Made by a program: the position numbers and the translations under genes. Below are positions 12,137 to 25,437 of a stretch of DNA of 64,000 nucleotides, in pieces. The stretch is from Atopsyche davidsoni. Its lineage: Eukaryota; Arthropoda; Insecta; Trichoptera; Hydrobiosidae. The notes under the pieces were generated by a model that saw only the letters and a program-made list of their open reading frames with translations, was not told where the DNA came from and searched no databases. The stretch spans positions 19,305,501-19,369,500 of the forward strand of contig JAILWY010000018.1 of NCBI GenBank assembly GCA_022113835.1. Reading direction: 5' to 3'. Every line of letters starts with the position of its first letter. The first letter of the stretch is position 1.

Positions 12137-14959
12137 AGTTTTATATTGGAAGGAAAAGTCTGCGTATTGCTGCCGCCCTATGGCATTATTATATAATTTC
12201 TTACAAAACTCTGGCGTTTAGATCTGATACTCCTTCTGCAGCAAGCTACAGAAAAAAAACACCTCGACCACAGCCATTCCAAGTCCACTACTCCATTACC
12301 GATCCGATACACTTTACTTTAAAACATAAACAGCGTTGAAACTACAACTTTAAAATAACGGCGCAAGTAAAGAAAGCATAGAATTTCCGAGTCATCATTA
12401 CAGAATATTGAACAAATAAGAACAGTCGCGTTCTGGGGGGTGGGCCTGGTGAAGGGAGGGTGTGTGTCCGAACCCACTAAGGGGTGTATGAGGCCAAAGC
12501 CACCTTTCTGCCCCACGGAATTATTTAACGTCGTGGAAAGCTATAAATATATCCTTGAATATTTTCTCAACCCCGAATATAAATCATCGTTAGCACAGTG
12601 ACGTGTAGGGCTCGATACTGGTGGTGTAATTTCATATCAAAACAGACTCTTTTAATTTCCCATCAATTAAATTATAATATTTCTTGATTAATTGCAACAT
12701 ATTTTTTAATAAATGCTTGCAAAATCATTATTATAATAACCCAAATACAATTTAGTTCATACTATGATAGGTAAGATTAAAGAAGAAAATGATAATTAAA
12801 ATATATTAGTGTTACTCGAATTATGAGTTTTTGCAAATTATTATAGAAAACCAGACTTTTTCAATTTTATAGTTATGTTAATTCATCGATTACGAGATTT
12901 TATCGTTGCTTAAAAATATTTTAGAATTATTCCATGTTTTATGTTGATATCGCCAACATATTACGAGCAAATCATTATAATAATCAGAAGTACAGAAAAA
13001 TAGTTGACTCTCAGGCGCGGTCTGAGATCATAAATGTATATTAAAAGTTGTACTTTTGGCTTTTTTATTTAAATGTAAATAAAGGCTAATATTATGTTTA
13101 ATTCCTACAAAAACTTTTATGGTGCAGCACGGTGATATTTTTGTTAGTAAAACCGGCAAGTGGAAAAGCTTTTAATTTTTGTGAAATTAAATGTTCGCAA
13201 GAACTTTATTATAATTTTTTTCACAACATTATCCTTAAATTTCAATGAACGTAAGATGAGTGTATTTATTACGATATGTGTTACAAAAAATATAATTTTA
13301 TTTAATTATCTTACATTCTATAAAATAAATAGTTTTAAATAAAAATTTCCAAAGAAAATTAAGATGTGCGTTTAAAATATTAACGGAAAAATTATCTTTG
13401 ATGTAAGGCAATATTAAATTTCTCGTTAAGTACATTGATGATCATTTTACAAATTTAGTACCGGTCAAATAAATTATTATTAATTTATGTTATAGAAACT
13501 ATCAAACCTGTGTACAAATAATCAAAATTCAATAATCATATAAAATTTAGTTTTACGAAGTTTTTTATATCATTAACTATATATTTATGTTTGATTTGTC
13601 AACAATATTTTTTGTAAGCTAAAATTTCTCAAATTATATATTCAATAAAAATCGTGTTACAGACAATTCATTGTTTTACTAAATTTTCATTTGGCGAATA
13701 TGTTAACTTATCAGATGCATTTTCTAATACAAAAAAATCATCACAAAGCTTTTACTCGGGGCTGGGGAGGTAGTGCAGTTATCGGAGATTAAATTGAGTT
13801 TCTTCAGACGACGAAAACTAAGAGAAAACTGAACTCAATAAACGTTAGGAAGCCGAACACAGCAGTCGGCGTCTTCTGAGGAAATAAAAACAAAGTTTGC
13901 AGGGGGAAGAGAGAATTTTCATCACCGGGTGACCGATTAAGAGTCGATTTATTGAAGTGCTTCGAACTTTTAAAACACGATATCATTCAGGAATATTGTT
14001 TCACGTTAATATGCAACAATTTACTAAGTAACTTTAGGTGATATTTTTTTAATTATTGTTAAGAGTATTTGTTTTTTTTCCATAAATATGGAGGATAAAA
14101 TGATTTAACATTAATGTGGAATGTTACATAAAAATGACAATAATCAGCAAACATCTCTTCCAGTGGGTTCATTAAATTTATCTCATGTGAATTTAAATGT
14201 AAAAATAATAATAATTATATAAAAATATCGCTTCTTCTAAACTTTTATCAGCTAAAAAAATTTGCAAAACAAACCAATTTTTCTAAAAAGTTTTGATATT
14301 TTTGTTAATTTTTTTTTTTAATATTATATCCTTTAATATATCTAAAAGAAAAAGTACGAACTTAAAATATATTTTTTAAATATTTCAGCATTACCTTATG
14401 GTCAGATATTACTAAAAATAAAATTTCTGAGGAATTGCAAGGGATAAAGTCGAGTCTTTGGTAAAGTTCCTATTTATAATAATTGAAAAAAAAATATTTT
14501 CTATAAATATATTCAACAATATATACAATATCAAAAGAAGTTTTAAATAACTGTAGCCTTTTTAAAAATGAGTCGGAAGACCTTTCTAAATAAAGGTAGT
14601 CATTAACTACCAATTAGGGATCGGATATCGTGAAATGTATCACGCTAGGTAGGGAACAACATGATATAATGGATATTCAATAACCACTAAAAACACGTAT
14701 ATAATTAGAAAGGCATATTACACACATCAACGTGTAAATTGATTATACTTAGATAGGTCAAAATTCTAGAGAATTGGAAACGCATTAATGAATCAATACA
14801 ATACTGGAAAAGCAACATCAACACCGGAGAGATCTTTTACTCGGATCCAAAACAATAGCTTCAAATAATAACAAGTAACCTTAAAGTGTTCTTAAAATAT
14901 GGCTTGAAAATATTGACAATTTTATTAGTGAGCGCTATCATCTTTCAAAAACTTCATCG

Positions 14960-15261
14960 GACTGACATCAAGAAAGATATAGCACCCACAAGGTGAACGT
15001 ACTCATAATTAAAAATGTTCGCAATCTCTTGGTCATTTTTCTCTCTGGTGTTATTTCTGTGCTCTGCGAGCATAACTGCCTTTCCTTGCAGGCCAGCTCG
15101 GGTCAGCTCAGCCCTTAAGACAATTTGAAGTTCTTTTTGTTTGAGTGTCTGTTCAGACTTCATTCCGTCTTCGATGGTCTTGTTTTTGCCAAACTCGCGG
15201 CGGTGAACATCGCCGTGAATCGGGGGTGCCAAAATAAATGTATGAATATATGTTTTAATAC
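14960..15261 (-). pseudogene. coding-like segment of unknown identity
   Basis: About 95 minus-strand codons without a stop read GDVHRREFGKNKTIEDGMK, then QTLKQKELQIVLRAELTR, AGLQGKAVMLAEHRNN and DQEIANIFNYEY. The helical, charged composition and balanced codon use look like a real protein, unlike the surroundings. I do not recognise the family. A helix pattern of the LisH or ENY2 type (LRAELTRAGLQGKA) is possible but unproven. The 5' side is cut off exactly at the TTAA-bounded element (15262), and the upstream 20 residues of the frame come from that element. It may be a retrocopy fragment or a lone exon (GTACGT follows at about 15002). Confidence 0.4.
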
Positions 15262-15783
15262 TTAAGGGTCTAGGTCTCATACTCGAGTTTTTTTGATCAT
15301 TTTCTAGTCCGTTTTGCAAAAAATCGACTGCACCAATTAAAAATATTTATATACAAAAAGTTTGATACATCCCTTCTTCCAAACACAATATATTTTTATT
15401 TCTTATAAATTTACTATTAATACGATAAATATGTGTTTTTTCCGATTGAAGTGTAGGAATTTGGAGATTCGTCCGGTACATTTTCCAAGAATCCTAAACA
15501 TTTAAAAGTCTTTTTTTCAATTGGAATTAAAAGATTAAATATAAACCATGTGCGTCTTATTAATTTAAAAAAAAAATTGAAAAGTCTTCATTTTATCCAA
15601 TTTTTCAACATCTTCAAGATTTTATTTTACCCTGAAAATGGACGCTAATTAAATAATAAAAAATAATTAAATATAATTTATAGTTTTTTCAATACTCTGT
15701 AAAGCGACAATTAAATGAATTAAATGACACGATTTCGCCAGGTAATGGACTGGCAATTAAAAGGCTGGGAGCAACTGCCTTAA
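15262..15783. mobile_element. TTAA-bounded (piggyBac-like) element, copy 2
   Basis: Same orientation as copy 1, about 70 bp shorter through internal deletions. Conserved stretches include GATTGAAGTGTAGGAATTTG and GGAGATTCGTCCGGTACA. TTAA lies at 15262-15265 and 15780-15783. Confidence 0.65.
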
Positions 15784-16480
15784 TGAATCAAGTATCTGGT
15801 AAATCAAATAGTCTAATAAATTGACGTAAAATTAATATAAAGATGTTACCCGCATGTACTACTATGATAATATGGCTAAAATATATTGTATCAATTAAAA
15901 TACCGGTTTGTTAATCTGAATATCGGCAGGAATTCCTATTTCCAGGACATAAAATTGAGGTAACAATACCCTTTGGCGGGCATTGTCTTGGCGGTGCCTG
16001 ATTCGGGGATATTTATACCTGCCGCGACCTTAGCCCCTCCCCCCGATCCCTCCCGAGAGCCCCCGTGCAGGGGGGGCGCCAAATAACCGAATAAGAAGCC
16101 AGCTAAAGCAGTCTTCTAAAAGAAAAATCTTTTCGCGAAAGGATTTGGCCCCGGTAATTTGGGGGTAGACGATCTGGCACAGGAAAAATCATGAACCCCA
16201 CCCGGAGACAAACAGTGCTTGCGGCGATTATTTTTTCGAGCTACTTGCTACTCTACGTACGCGCTTCTTTGTCTATTTTAATCGCTTAGTTAACGATAGT
16301 TATTAAAGCAATTTTAAAATTTACCGAGTGAATTTCTACAGAACACCTCAGGAACTCTTAATTTGGAAACGGAAAAGCCAATTTCATATATCTGTTGAAC
16401 AATGATTAAAAATATAATTATTTTTTTAAAAAATACTTTTGTTAGCATAAGTTGAAAAGCAACCCATTTTTAAAATAATT

Positions 16481-16657
16481 GGAATTCCATTTTAATATTT
16501 TTGAATAAAATACTTGAGTGATTTTCCACATGTTTGATACTATTATTCACTGTTTGATAATGCCAACGTGAAAGGTTGGCGAAACCGATCACAAATAAAA
16601 ACGAACATGTGGAAAATCACTCAAGTATTTTATTCAATAATATTAATATATTAAAAT
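16481..16657. mobile_element. foldback family B, interior-deleted copy
   Basis: GGAATTCCATTTTAATATTT is followed by GAATAAAATACTTGAGTG and, after a short centre, the inverse of the same arm. It contains TTTGATAATGCCAACGTG and GGCGAAACCG. The long central section of the full-length copies is missing. Confidence 0.8.
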
Positions 16658-17055
16658 CGATTTATCGCCATTTTTTTCGCACGCGTATATATTAATGAGC
16701 TTCAATACTACGCGTGTCTTTATTTCAACAAACGTTGACTTTAAGAATCAAATGACGGTCTTATGAAAGCAAATCTAAAAAATCAATAATTATGTTATTT
16801 TTTTTGAAAATTTCGAAATATTCTGTGATTTTTTTCAAGGAAACGGACTCTGTAAGTGATTTCAGAATGTTAGGAGATGAAGCCAAGCCTGTGGATGTGC
16901 CGCAGCATCGTGGGGAGGGGCTGCTGCCCGCTAAATGGACTGAGAAGGCTTCCGGCGGGGGAGGACGCGAGAGATATTGCAAACCGAAATCCTACACGGG
17001 GGAGTCTCGCCAATCTGCACAGCCCACAAAATACGGATATTGCCAGGAATTCATA

Positions 17056-17392
17056 AATGACATCTCGTATATTAGTCACGAAATATACTAGTCGTTCATG
17101 AATTCCGATGAGTTTCGATTAGTACGCGTAGTTTGGTTTTCAAATGAGTGAGCTACAAGTACTAATTCATAAACCAACAGAATCGTGTACTCATCGATAA
17201 AAATTTCCATAAGTTTTTTGTTGTTTAAAACTGACTTGACGCTTCGATAAAATGACATCGCGTATATGAATCATAAAATAAACTAACCGTTAATAAAAAC
17301 CGTATCAGTGTTTGATAGTAATTCGGCTTTGAATATGTAAATTACAAGTAATAATTTAGTAAGTCAGCAGAATTCTAATTTGACTCCTCGTA
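17056..17392. repeat. diverged tandem duplication (~195 bp apart)
   Basis: The segments from AATGACATCTCGTATAT (17056) and AATGACATCGCGTATAT (17251) run in parallel for about 140 bp, including AAATGAGTGAGCTACAAGTA against GAATATGTAAATTACAAGTA. Confidence 0.5.
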
Positions 17393-18838
17393 TATATATT
17401 TATATACATTTAAAATTACAATTCAAATCGTTGTATTTGGTTAATTCAGTTGTTATAATTTTAAATATAAACCAATAATGATGAAACTAAAATTTCATAT
17501 AAATTGAAATTTTCATCTGGAGTGATATTATAACTTGTTTGATTGTATTTTGTTTAGTATAGAATGTATGTATTTTTTTTTTATAAAATAGGCTTGGCTA
17601 CATGGGTAAAATATACTTCTTCATAAGTTCTGATGAATCACAGTCATAACACACAAAGTAGCACAAAAGACCAAAACTAATCTCACCCCGCGTTATAGTA
17701 ATAAGTGCAGTTTCTTACCAATCACACAGCCTTGCAGATTTTAATCTACTTACAGCGATAAGTTTTCTTAACTTCGTTAAAGTTTTAATTTTCTCTAGTT
17801 TCAAAGAAAACGAAAACCCTTTGCGGAAAAACCTTTTAACGTTGGATTTCTTGTTTTTTGTGAACTAAGACCACTACGATGTAATTTTTTTAATTTATTA
17901 TAATATAACTTTAATTCATGTCAAAAGCTGTTACTGTTACTGTTTTTTTTTATTTTACTTATCCCAAAGGATGCCTAAAATTTAATGTTTCTCATGGCAC
18001 ACAATAGTGCTCTATTTAAAAGGCCGTGTCACTTACTTTTCGAAAAAACCCGGTGGTAATATGATAGAACTGTGGTGAGTCTTCACAAACTTTTCGCCTC
18101 GGAAGATTACGGGTGGTCCGTGGGTTACCACTGTTATCAATTTTATAGACATTTAAATACAAAGCAGTCTATTTTCTTAAAAGAAAAATACTTTTACTCT
18201 TGTTTCTTTTTCAACCCCGCATTTGTGCCCGGGGCGCTGGGGTCGTGGCGCTAACCCAATATCATCTTTATTGAGTCGCTCCAATTGTGAGAAAAATTCT
18301 CACAAATTTTGGTCTATTTTGTCGTTGCGAGCGTGACGAAGTTTGCCGGCGTTCCTTACACTGTAAGAGCTTTTTGTTATTTTGTAAAATAAATTCAGTG
18401 AAACGTACTCGATGCAACGACGGTTTTATTCTGTGTGCTCAAATATGTTATATTAAATTACACTTCATATTTACAATGAATTCATTTTTGATCCCCAGCT
18501 CCAATAAACTTTTACAGGAAAATTTCACTGCTTCTCTATACAGAAGCTGTGAAACGGTCTAGTAAATAGTAATTACGCCCGACTTTTTATGTCTCTGGTG
18601 TTTCCCTAAGTTTAAGCAAAACAAGTTACAAGATATATGCATTAGGTTTTTAAAGAACTTCCCATTTGCCATGTGAAACTGGAAGTGAATAAAGATTCGG
18701 GGCCTACATCAGCCAAATAAACACTATTTGGAAATTCGATAATTTTGAGATTCCTCTCCTTTCTTTTATAAATAGAAATTTTATTTGATAAATTTAGAAT
18801 TATATTTTTTTGCCTTTATGCAAGTGTATTTAATATTC

Positions 18839-18931
18839 TATACACAGCATTATATCCAGGTGAGTCTTTGTGAGTTTTGAAAGTTATGTAAAATGTAAAC
18901 GAGTGTACCGGCACGGCTCCAATACTAATGA
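18839..18931 (+). repeat. dispersed repeat F, copy 1, with consensus 5' splice site
   Basis: TATACACAGCATTATATCC followed by AGGTGAGTC, and ending GAGTGTACCGGCACGG..AATACTAATGA. The pair to this lies at 20543-20635. Confidence 0.65.
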
Positions 18932-20542
18932 GGGAGACGCAGGAACTTTCTGAACTGCAAATGTAATCTCCCCTGAACTCCGAGCAGGCTGCGGGGCGGA
19001 AGCTTTCAAAGGCTTTCGGTCTATAGACACGCTGCTCTATAGAGTATCGTGCTCTATATTTAAGAAAAATATCCTTGTTTGCAAGATGAATACTTCACTA
19101 ACATAGTATCATTTTTTATGTTAAATACTACACACTGTACGAGTGAGTATATATTGACCATATCAACCAGAATATAATTTCATTTGTTGATTTTAAACCA
19201 TTATTCATTAAAATTTAAATAATTATTAAACTATACATCAGTGACATAAAAATTATAGTACTATGCTAGTATATATTAAATTTATCCATGCGTCAATCTC
19301 TTAAGTCATTGAGGTACATTTATTTCAAAATTTTATGTTTATGCTTAAAAGTAAACATAGATAATTGACTATTTACATATATACACCAACAAAAATAATT
19401 GAAACTTTACTTACTTTATTAGTTCAAAAAAAATATTTGTTTAAAATAAGCTTATAGATAAGAATTTTCAAGCGAATAATTGTACAAAAAGATTTGAAAG
19501 ATTATCAAAATAAAATACTATAAAAGCCAGCAACTTCTGAAGCCAGCAGCCTGTGAACTTTTTTTTGAAATACTCAATATATAATTAATATAATTTTAAC
19601 AGTCTTTTTTCAGTTTAATTTAACGTGTTAAGTTTTAATGTTCTACGCCAATACACGACTGAAAAAGTGATATATTTTACTTTGATTTTACGCTGGACAT
19701 AAGCAGTCCACATGATCAGCGGTGACAATCAACAATACTCAGATTATATTTTGGCTTTTGAAAATGTTTACTATGTTACATTCAACCTGTACGTACAATA
19801 TGAAAGTCCATTTTAACAGGGCGAATATTTTTATAATACAAATTGAAGTCTTTAGCGTGCATTAAGAGCGCTGTCGCAGTCCCGAGGTGTCGAGTTGGGG
19901 ATGTTTTAGCAACTTGACTGTTCGCTAACTTTTAATTGGTTGTATATTACAGCTGTGTAAAGATCCTTTTAGCGCAGAGTTGAAATGTGGAAGTACCTAC
20001 ATCGAGAGTAAATGGGAGCTTCATAACTTTGTAGGACTTTGAGGGGTGGGGCGTAATATAACCACCCTCAACCCCTCCGAGTAATTCAAAACCTTTGGGC
20101 ATACAATTGATATTAAACTGTGAAGCTTGGCGAGGGAATTCGGATTCCTATCGACTTTGTAATAATATTTATCTTAGTGATGATCATCCAGTTATAAGGC
20201 TATCCGATTTGCTAATGAGAATTAATTTTTACGCGCCTCATCTTTTAATAACAGCCGGGTATTTGGACGAATATTCTGAACCAAAGAAGATTGCTTCAGT
20301 GTTTAAAAATATACGTGATATATTAATTTGGTATAGTACCTCATAAACAAGGGCAAAATACGCGGCTATAAAAAAATATTAAAAAACCGCACATATTTTT
20401 AAATTAACCTTATACATTTTTAATGATAGGACTTTTTTTCATTTCAAGTCAACTTTAAAACCCAAAGGTCACTGTACTTGTTATTATAAATTCGGTGATT
20501 CGGCGATTCTTCTCCGTCCTTTTAATTTATCATTTAATATAA

Positions 20543-20635
20543 TATACACAGCATTATATCCAGGTAAGTCTATGTGATTTTTGAAGGATACATAAAATAT
20601 AAACGAGTGTACCGGCACGGCACTAATACTAATGA
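20543..20635 (+). repeat. dispersed repeat F, copy 2, with consensus 5' splice site
   Basis: Same orientation and length as copy 1. It has CAGGTAAGT where copy 1 has CAGGTGAGT. No ORF is shared. Confidence 0.65.
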
Positions 20636-21544
20636 CAATATAATGAATAAAATATGCTATACGTTTGAGAGTGCCGATTGGATACTCGATATATTAAAGT
20701 TACTCAGATCTGTCCATCTTTACATATTTAGATTTTATTTTAGAGTTTCCCTTCAGTTTGGACTCGCCCACTTCTCTAACGAGGTTATAATAGAGACATG
20801 CGCAGAACACGTGTACACAGTACACCACCGGGAACAGGGCTGCCCACTCCACTTGGAAGACATTTTACCGTAAGTGATCTCTAAAATCAAACGAGATATC
20901 TTCTATTGAATAAAACCCGAACCACTATTTATTCGTACATCACTTATATCGTTTCAGAGGTGTATTTTTTTCTGTTTTCGCAGTCAATCGATTTATGACA
21001 ATATTATTTATTAATTAAAAACTAAGTGTAACCATAATATGCCCATATATATACAGGAAAAATTGTATTTACTCTAACTGCTGTTTCAAGTAATTTCATT
21101 TTCCATTTCCAAAAATTTTGTGTTGCTTTCAAGTATTTACAAATATTTAAGTATTACATATAAAAATAAATCAAAATCGCAAATTTATATTTTATATAAA
21201 AAATATATATATGTTAGATCCTTGTGAATGTCACAATTTACAGCCGTTCAGTTATCGCAATTCCGAAATTCAATTCCCATTGAATCGTCGGACATATTTA
21301 TTTCCCATAGCAAACGCGCTGCACGGGTGATATTTCATATTTACGAGGGTATTATTGCAATCTCATACATATTGTAAAAAGCAACGTCATCCCACGGAGG
21401 AGCATCTCATAAAAACCCGCAGATAGTAAATATCCCGCGACAGGGCAGGGGCGGCGCGGTGGGGAGGGGATTACTTATTGAATGCTGAGCACGGCGACCG
21501 TAAAAGTGGGCGACACGTCACGGCAGGGCCAGCCGGGACCCCAT

Positions 21545-21690
21545 CGGCTGCCATCTTACAAATAACTGACAACCGAATGGTAACTACTGGCCAATAGAAG
21601 CCTTTTCTCATCGTAGGTTAAGCCATAGAAAACACCAAAAATAATAGGACGCAATAGCGTAGTTTCAAATCCAGGATGTACATAACGCTG
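21545..21690. mobile_element. degenerate MITE family D copy
   Basis: AACTGACAACCGAATGGTAA, GGCCAATAGAAGCC and ATAGGACGCAATAGCG are shared with the other copies. The ends are eroded. Confidence 0.4.
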
Positions 21691-22958
21691 AGCGTGTAAC
21701 AGGCTTTACTCCGAATGTGCCAATTAGATGGTCACACCGTATTATTATCATCAAGTATTCTTGCCTCTGTAAGCAACAACATAAAAATAATAAATACGAT
21801 AATTTTAGATTCATGGTAAATATAATAACCTCTTTTTTTTATCTTAATTTGTATTTTCATCAGTTTGATCTCATAATTTTCGAAAAGATCCAACGGGGTA
21901 GTCGTAGGACTGTGGCAGACCATAGTGGGATTTTTGCTTTGGGAATGACCTTGCAAGCAGAGAGTTCTAAATATATTAATCTGCTATTACTGTAATATTA
22001 AATGTGATTTAGTTAACTAACTAGCAGATTATTAGCAATGATCGCGTGATATTGGTGTTTTGGCCAAGTGCAGATGCGCGTTGTGTCAAGTGGCACATTT
22101 CTCCAGAAAAGGGGAAACAGTGAATGTGAAACACATGTTAAAATATATTTTTTTTGTTGCCTCAACAACATATTGATTTTCCAAAATTAATTCAAAAAGT
22201 TTAAAAATCTTTAATGTCTAGAAGTGATTCACTGTTTCCTCTATTTGGTTGATGGCATTATTTTTTTTTAATCGATCGTTTATATTAATAATTTTTTTTT
22301 TAAAATTGTATAACCATTTATTTATATTATTATAATGTTGTTTTATTTCGTATTATTAAAGTCGATAATTTATAATTATTTAATTTTATTACCGTTTTTG
22401 GTTTTTATGCATTTTATATTTAAAATATATTTAGTATGTATATATTATACGGAACCTTCACTAACTGCGACATTTTCATTCAGTATATACCTGCGTTTTC
22501 GTATACATCTTTCCTGCTTAAGTATTACTCTGAAATCATCTCCAAACCACGACTCCCTTAACGCCATGTCAGTATACTTTCTTAAATATGTCTTACTTCC
22601 TGCCCAAACCCGCGAAATGCTGATTTATAAATGAACATTGACTATGCCAGAAAGCGTTATTTCAAAAATAAACAATGATCGAAAGAAAATGAAGGCGGCT
22701 AAGCATGAAACGATAGCGATGGCTGATTTCAAAACAGTGACAACTGAAATAAATAAACATTAACTGAATTCGATTAAAATATTGTATTGCGGCTTAAGTT
22801 GTTACTGTTTTGAGTTGAATTTTGAACGTCTGTGTCGACCGAAAATCGAATCTAACTCGAGAATGGCGAGATGTTGTCTAAGTTATACCAAAAGCTGTAC
22901 AGGTGCTACTCCCGCCGGGTATCGGGTACCCGGATGCGGATATTCCTGACGCGGAACG

Positions 22959-23010
22959 GGCGATGGACGATGGACGATGGACGATGGGCGATGGGCGATG
23001 GGCGATGGGC
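22959..23010 (+). repeat. 7-bp minisatellite
   Basis: GATGGAC and GATGGGC units repeat seven times. Confidence 0.85.
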
Positions 23011-23539
23011 ATGCATGGACTGTCGGCTAGATGACTAACGGCTGGAACGATTCCTAAGCACAACTATTGCCTATTGCCTGACTTACCCTCTAAACAAACA
23101 ACCCTCGGGCCGCCCTCACATCGTGTCGGATGACACGGAAGAGACCCCTAACTGGCCGGGGACTGAACTTACTCTGAATCTAGCGGGAGAGGACGCGTGC
23201 CTCCGACTCCCTCGGTATCGGTAAACAATTCGGTAAAATTGAAATGCCCTCAGCGAGACCTCGTCTCGGCACTAATACAAAATAACCCTGTTGCAGAAAC
23301 ACTGTTATCAATCAGTTAAATTATACCTCTAATTTATATACAAATATTTCAAAAAGGAACTCGTTTTTACTATACACGGATATAGTATTATTTAGTGTTA
23401 TTTTTTTTTTTTAATAATTGGTGTTTATCGTTGCGTGATTGAGTTTATTATATTTAGATCATATTCTAATTTATATATTTTTTTATGTTTATTATGCACG
23501 TATCCTTGCACTCTCGGTCTCAAACTGGGAGACTGCAAT

Positions 23540-24160
23540 GTTCGTCGGATGCACTGCCAGCGGACACTATCGCAGCCATCGGAGACGACGCGGGCAGAGC
23601 GGCCGGGGATCGGATCGATCGGGAGCGGGACGGGGGCCCGCGGGTCCCGCTGCCTGCGGGGCGGAGCGCGAGGGTCCGGGAGACCGGGCCGAGCTGGCCG
23701 AGCTGGCCGACCTGACCGACCTGAGCGAGAAGGCCGTGGAGCGCCCGTCGTCTGCGTCGCGAGCGGCTTGCTGCGCGGAACTGATCTGCCGCGGCCCGGG
23801 GTGTTACGTCGGGTCGCGGGGAGGCGGGGCGGGGCGGGGCGGGCGGGGGGGAGCAGCCTAACCTGACCCGCCGCCTCGCCCTCTCCAGTCGCGCGAGAGC
23901 CGCCGGCCCGGCGAGACGTCCGTGCGGCAGCGCCCGCCGAGACCTCGCCCCATTTTCCTCGCCCCATGCATCTTATATATTTATCTCCGAGAGCCTCCGC
24001 CCGCAAAGCCCCCCGGCCTTCAGGCGGCGGCGAATTGCGTTTTGACGACTTTTCGTTTTATGTATTATTGACAACTCTCACGTGGAGCGCACGACCGCGA
24101 CTTTATTGGGTCGTAAAAACGAGATCAGCGGCCGCATCGGCGCTCCTGCCGGCGTCGTTT
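23540..24160. promoter_or_regulatory. CpG island
   Basis: Dense CpG and high GC, with a G-rich tract at 23818-23851 (GGGGC repeats). Long frames are open on both strands without recognisable domains. It is probably regulatory or a non-coding first exon. Confidence 0.5.
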
Positions 24161-24239
24161 TTTTTTTTTTTATTTCATACTTGAACAATTTTTATTTATT
24201 AAACTGATCCGGAAATTCTCATTAGACGGGGATGACAAT

Positions 24240-24535
24240 TGTCGGGGCGCGAGCACAGCTGTCAGTCTGGCGCCCGGCCCGGCGGGGGGTGTAACCGCGG
24301 TGTCGGGTGTGCGGGTGTGCGGGTGTGCGGATGGGGGGGGGGGGTCGGGTGCGGGGGTGCACGTACAGGCCGCACCGCCACACGCGCACTGCACTGGAGC
24401 TGTCAGATAAGCTCCGGGCTTCATCGCGCGCCCTGCTGGCGGCAGATACACGACATCGTCGGAAATGTGAAGTCTGACTCGCCCCCACCCTCGCCCCCGC
24501 CCCCGCCCCCGGCGCTATACGCTCTGCGTGCACCG
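24240..24535. promoter_or_regulatory. GC-rich island with GTGTGCGG and CCCCGCCC repeats
   Basis: GTGTGCGG repeats at about 24306-24330, then a G run, and CCCGCCCC repeats at 24490-24512. There is no protein that I can support. Confidence 0.45.
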
Positions 24536-24778
24536 GATTAATATTTTTTCAGTAGTTATTATTTCAATTTATTATTTATAATGTAGATTTCTTCAGATAG
24601 AAAATCATACCTCAATTACGCAATCATGAACAAAACCAATATTATTTTTATTTACTGTACAAAAACTAACAATTATAGTATTATTTTTAAACTTAAATAT
24701 GTTGAAGCCAAAAATACCCAAGAACTCACCGTCGTTAGAATACATAACATTTAAAAATCCCTCTTTCAAATGATATTT

Positions 24779-24782
<4 letters not shown>

Positions 24783-24829
<47 letters not shown>

Positions 24830-24838
24830 TATCAATAT

Positions 24839-24895
<57 letters not shown>

Positions 24896-24925
24896 AATAT
24901 ATGTATATATATATATAAATATATG

Positions 24926-24975
<50 letters not shown>

Positions 24976-24995
24976 AATATAAACATATATATAAC
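24783..24995. repeat. AT microsatellite of about 210 bp
   Basis: Nearly pure TA repeats with interspersed TATATAAATA and TATATGTATA units. Frames through it encode only Ile/Tyr and are not genes. Confidence 0.95.
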
Positions 24996-25361
24996 GAAAA
25001 CTTTGGAAATTTTATAATATCAATTGTAACTCTTTATTTAAAGATAAATGAACTTCTCATTTGTAGAATATTTTAGACCTCAGAATATTAATAATTAAAT
25101 AAGAATATTATAACTTATTATTTTCTCATTCTGTTAGAAATATCAAAATATAATTATCAACCGTAGGTGTCTTATGAAGTTTACAATATTCACGGATTAA
25201 TATTCACCGATTACTAAACTTATTTAACAAGAGCTAATCAATAACTCTAAGAGAAAAATAAAAAAAAACAAACAAAACCCAGCTTCATAAAGGGTTTTTC
25301 CTTCAAAGATTATCCTTACCTTCAAATCTGGAGACAATTTATTGTTTTACAAGAATTTTAA

Positions 25362-25437
25362 GAAACTCCATTCGAATTTGAACGGGTGACCCCAAGTATG
25401 ATATACAAGTGTGCTACTCCCTGAACTATAATGTGGA
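25362..25437 (-). repeat. tRNA-derived pseudogene or SINE head
   Basis: The minus strand has an A-box-like TAGTTCAGGGAGTAGC and, about 30 nt later, a B-box-like CCGTTCAAATTC. The total length is tRNA-like, but the acceptor stem is imperfect. Confidence 0.45.

Larger units (their letters stand above)
6936..16480. other. AT-rich non-coding stretch with scattered repeats
   Basis: It holds the TATA-bearing modules, repeat E, the coding-like segment at 14960 and the second TTAA element. Pyrimidine-rich patches at 9420-9490 and a GC patch at 15970-16080 stand out. No other gene is supported. Confidence 0.55.
17400..22958. other. non-coding stretch
   Basis: It contains repeat pair F, a degenerate MITE D and small GC patches at 18960-19000 and 21440-21550. 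A plus-strand frame at 20095-20346 (83 codons) has no recognisable features. Confidence 0.5.

Noticed and set aside
14954..15319. Complete 121-residue gene starting with the ATG at 15319
   Set aside because: The first about 20 residues are encoded by the TTAA-bounded repeat. Only the part below 15262 looks like real coding sequence.
24770..24986. Reading frames of Ile/Tyr repeats on both strands
   Set aside because: These are translations of the AT microsatellite.
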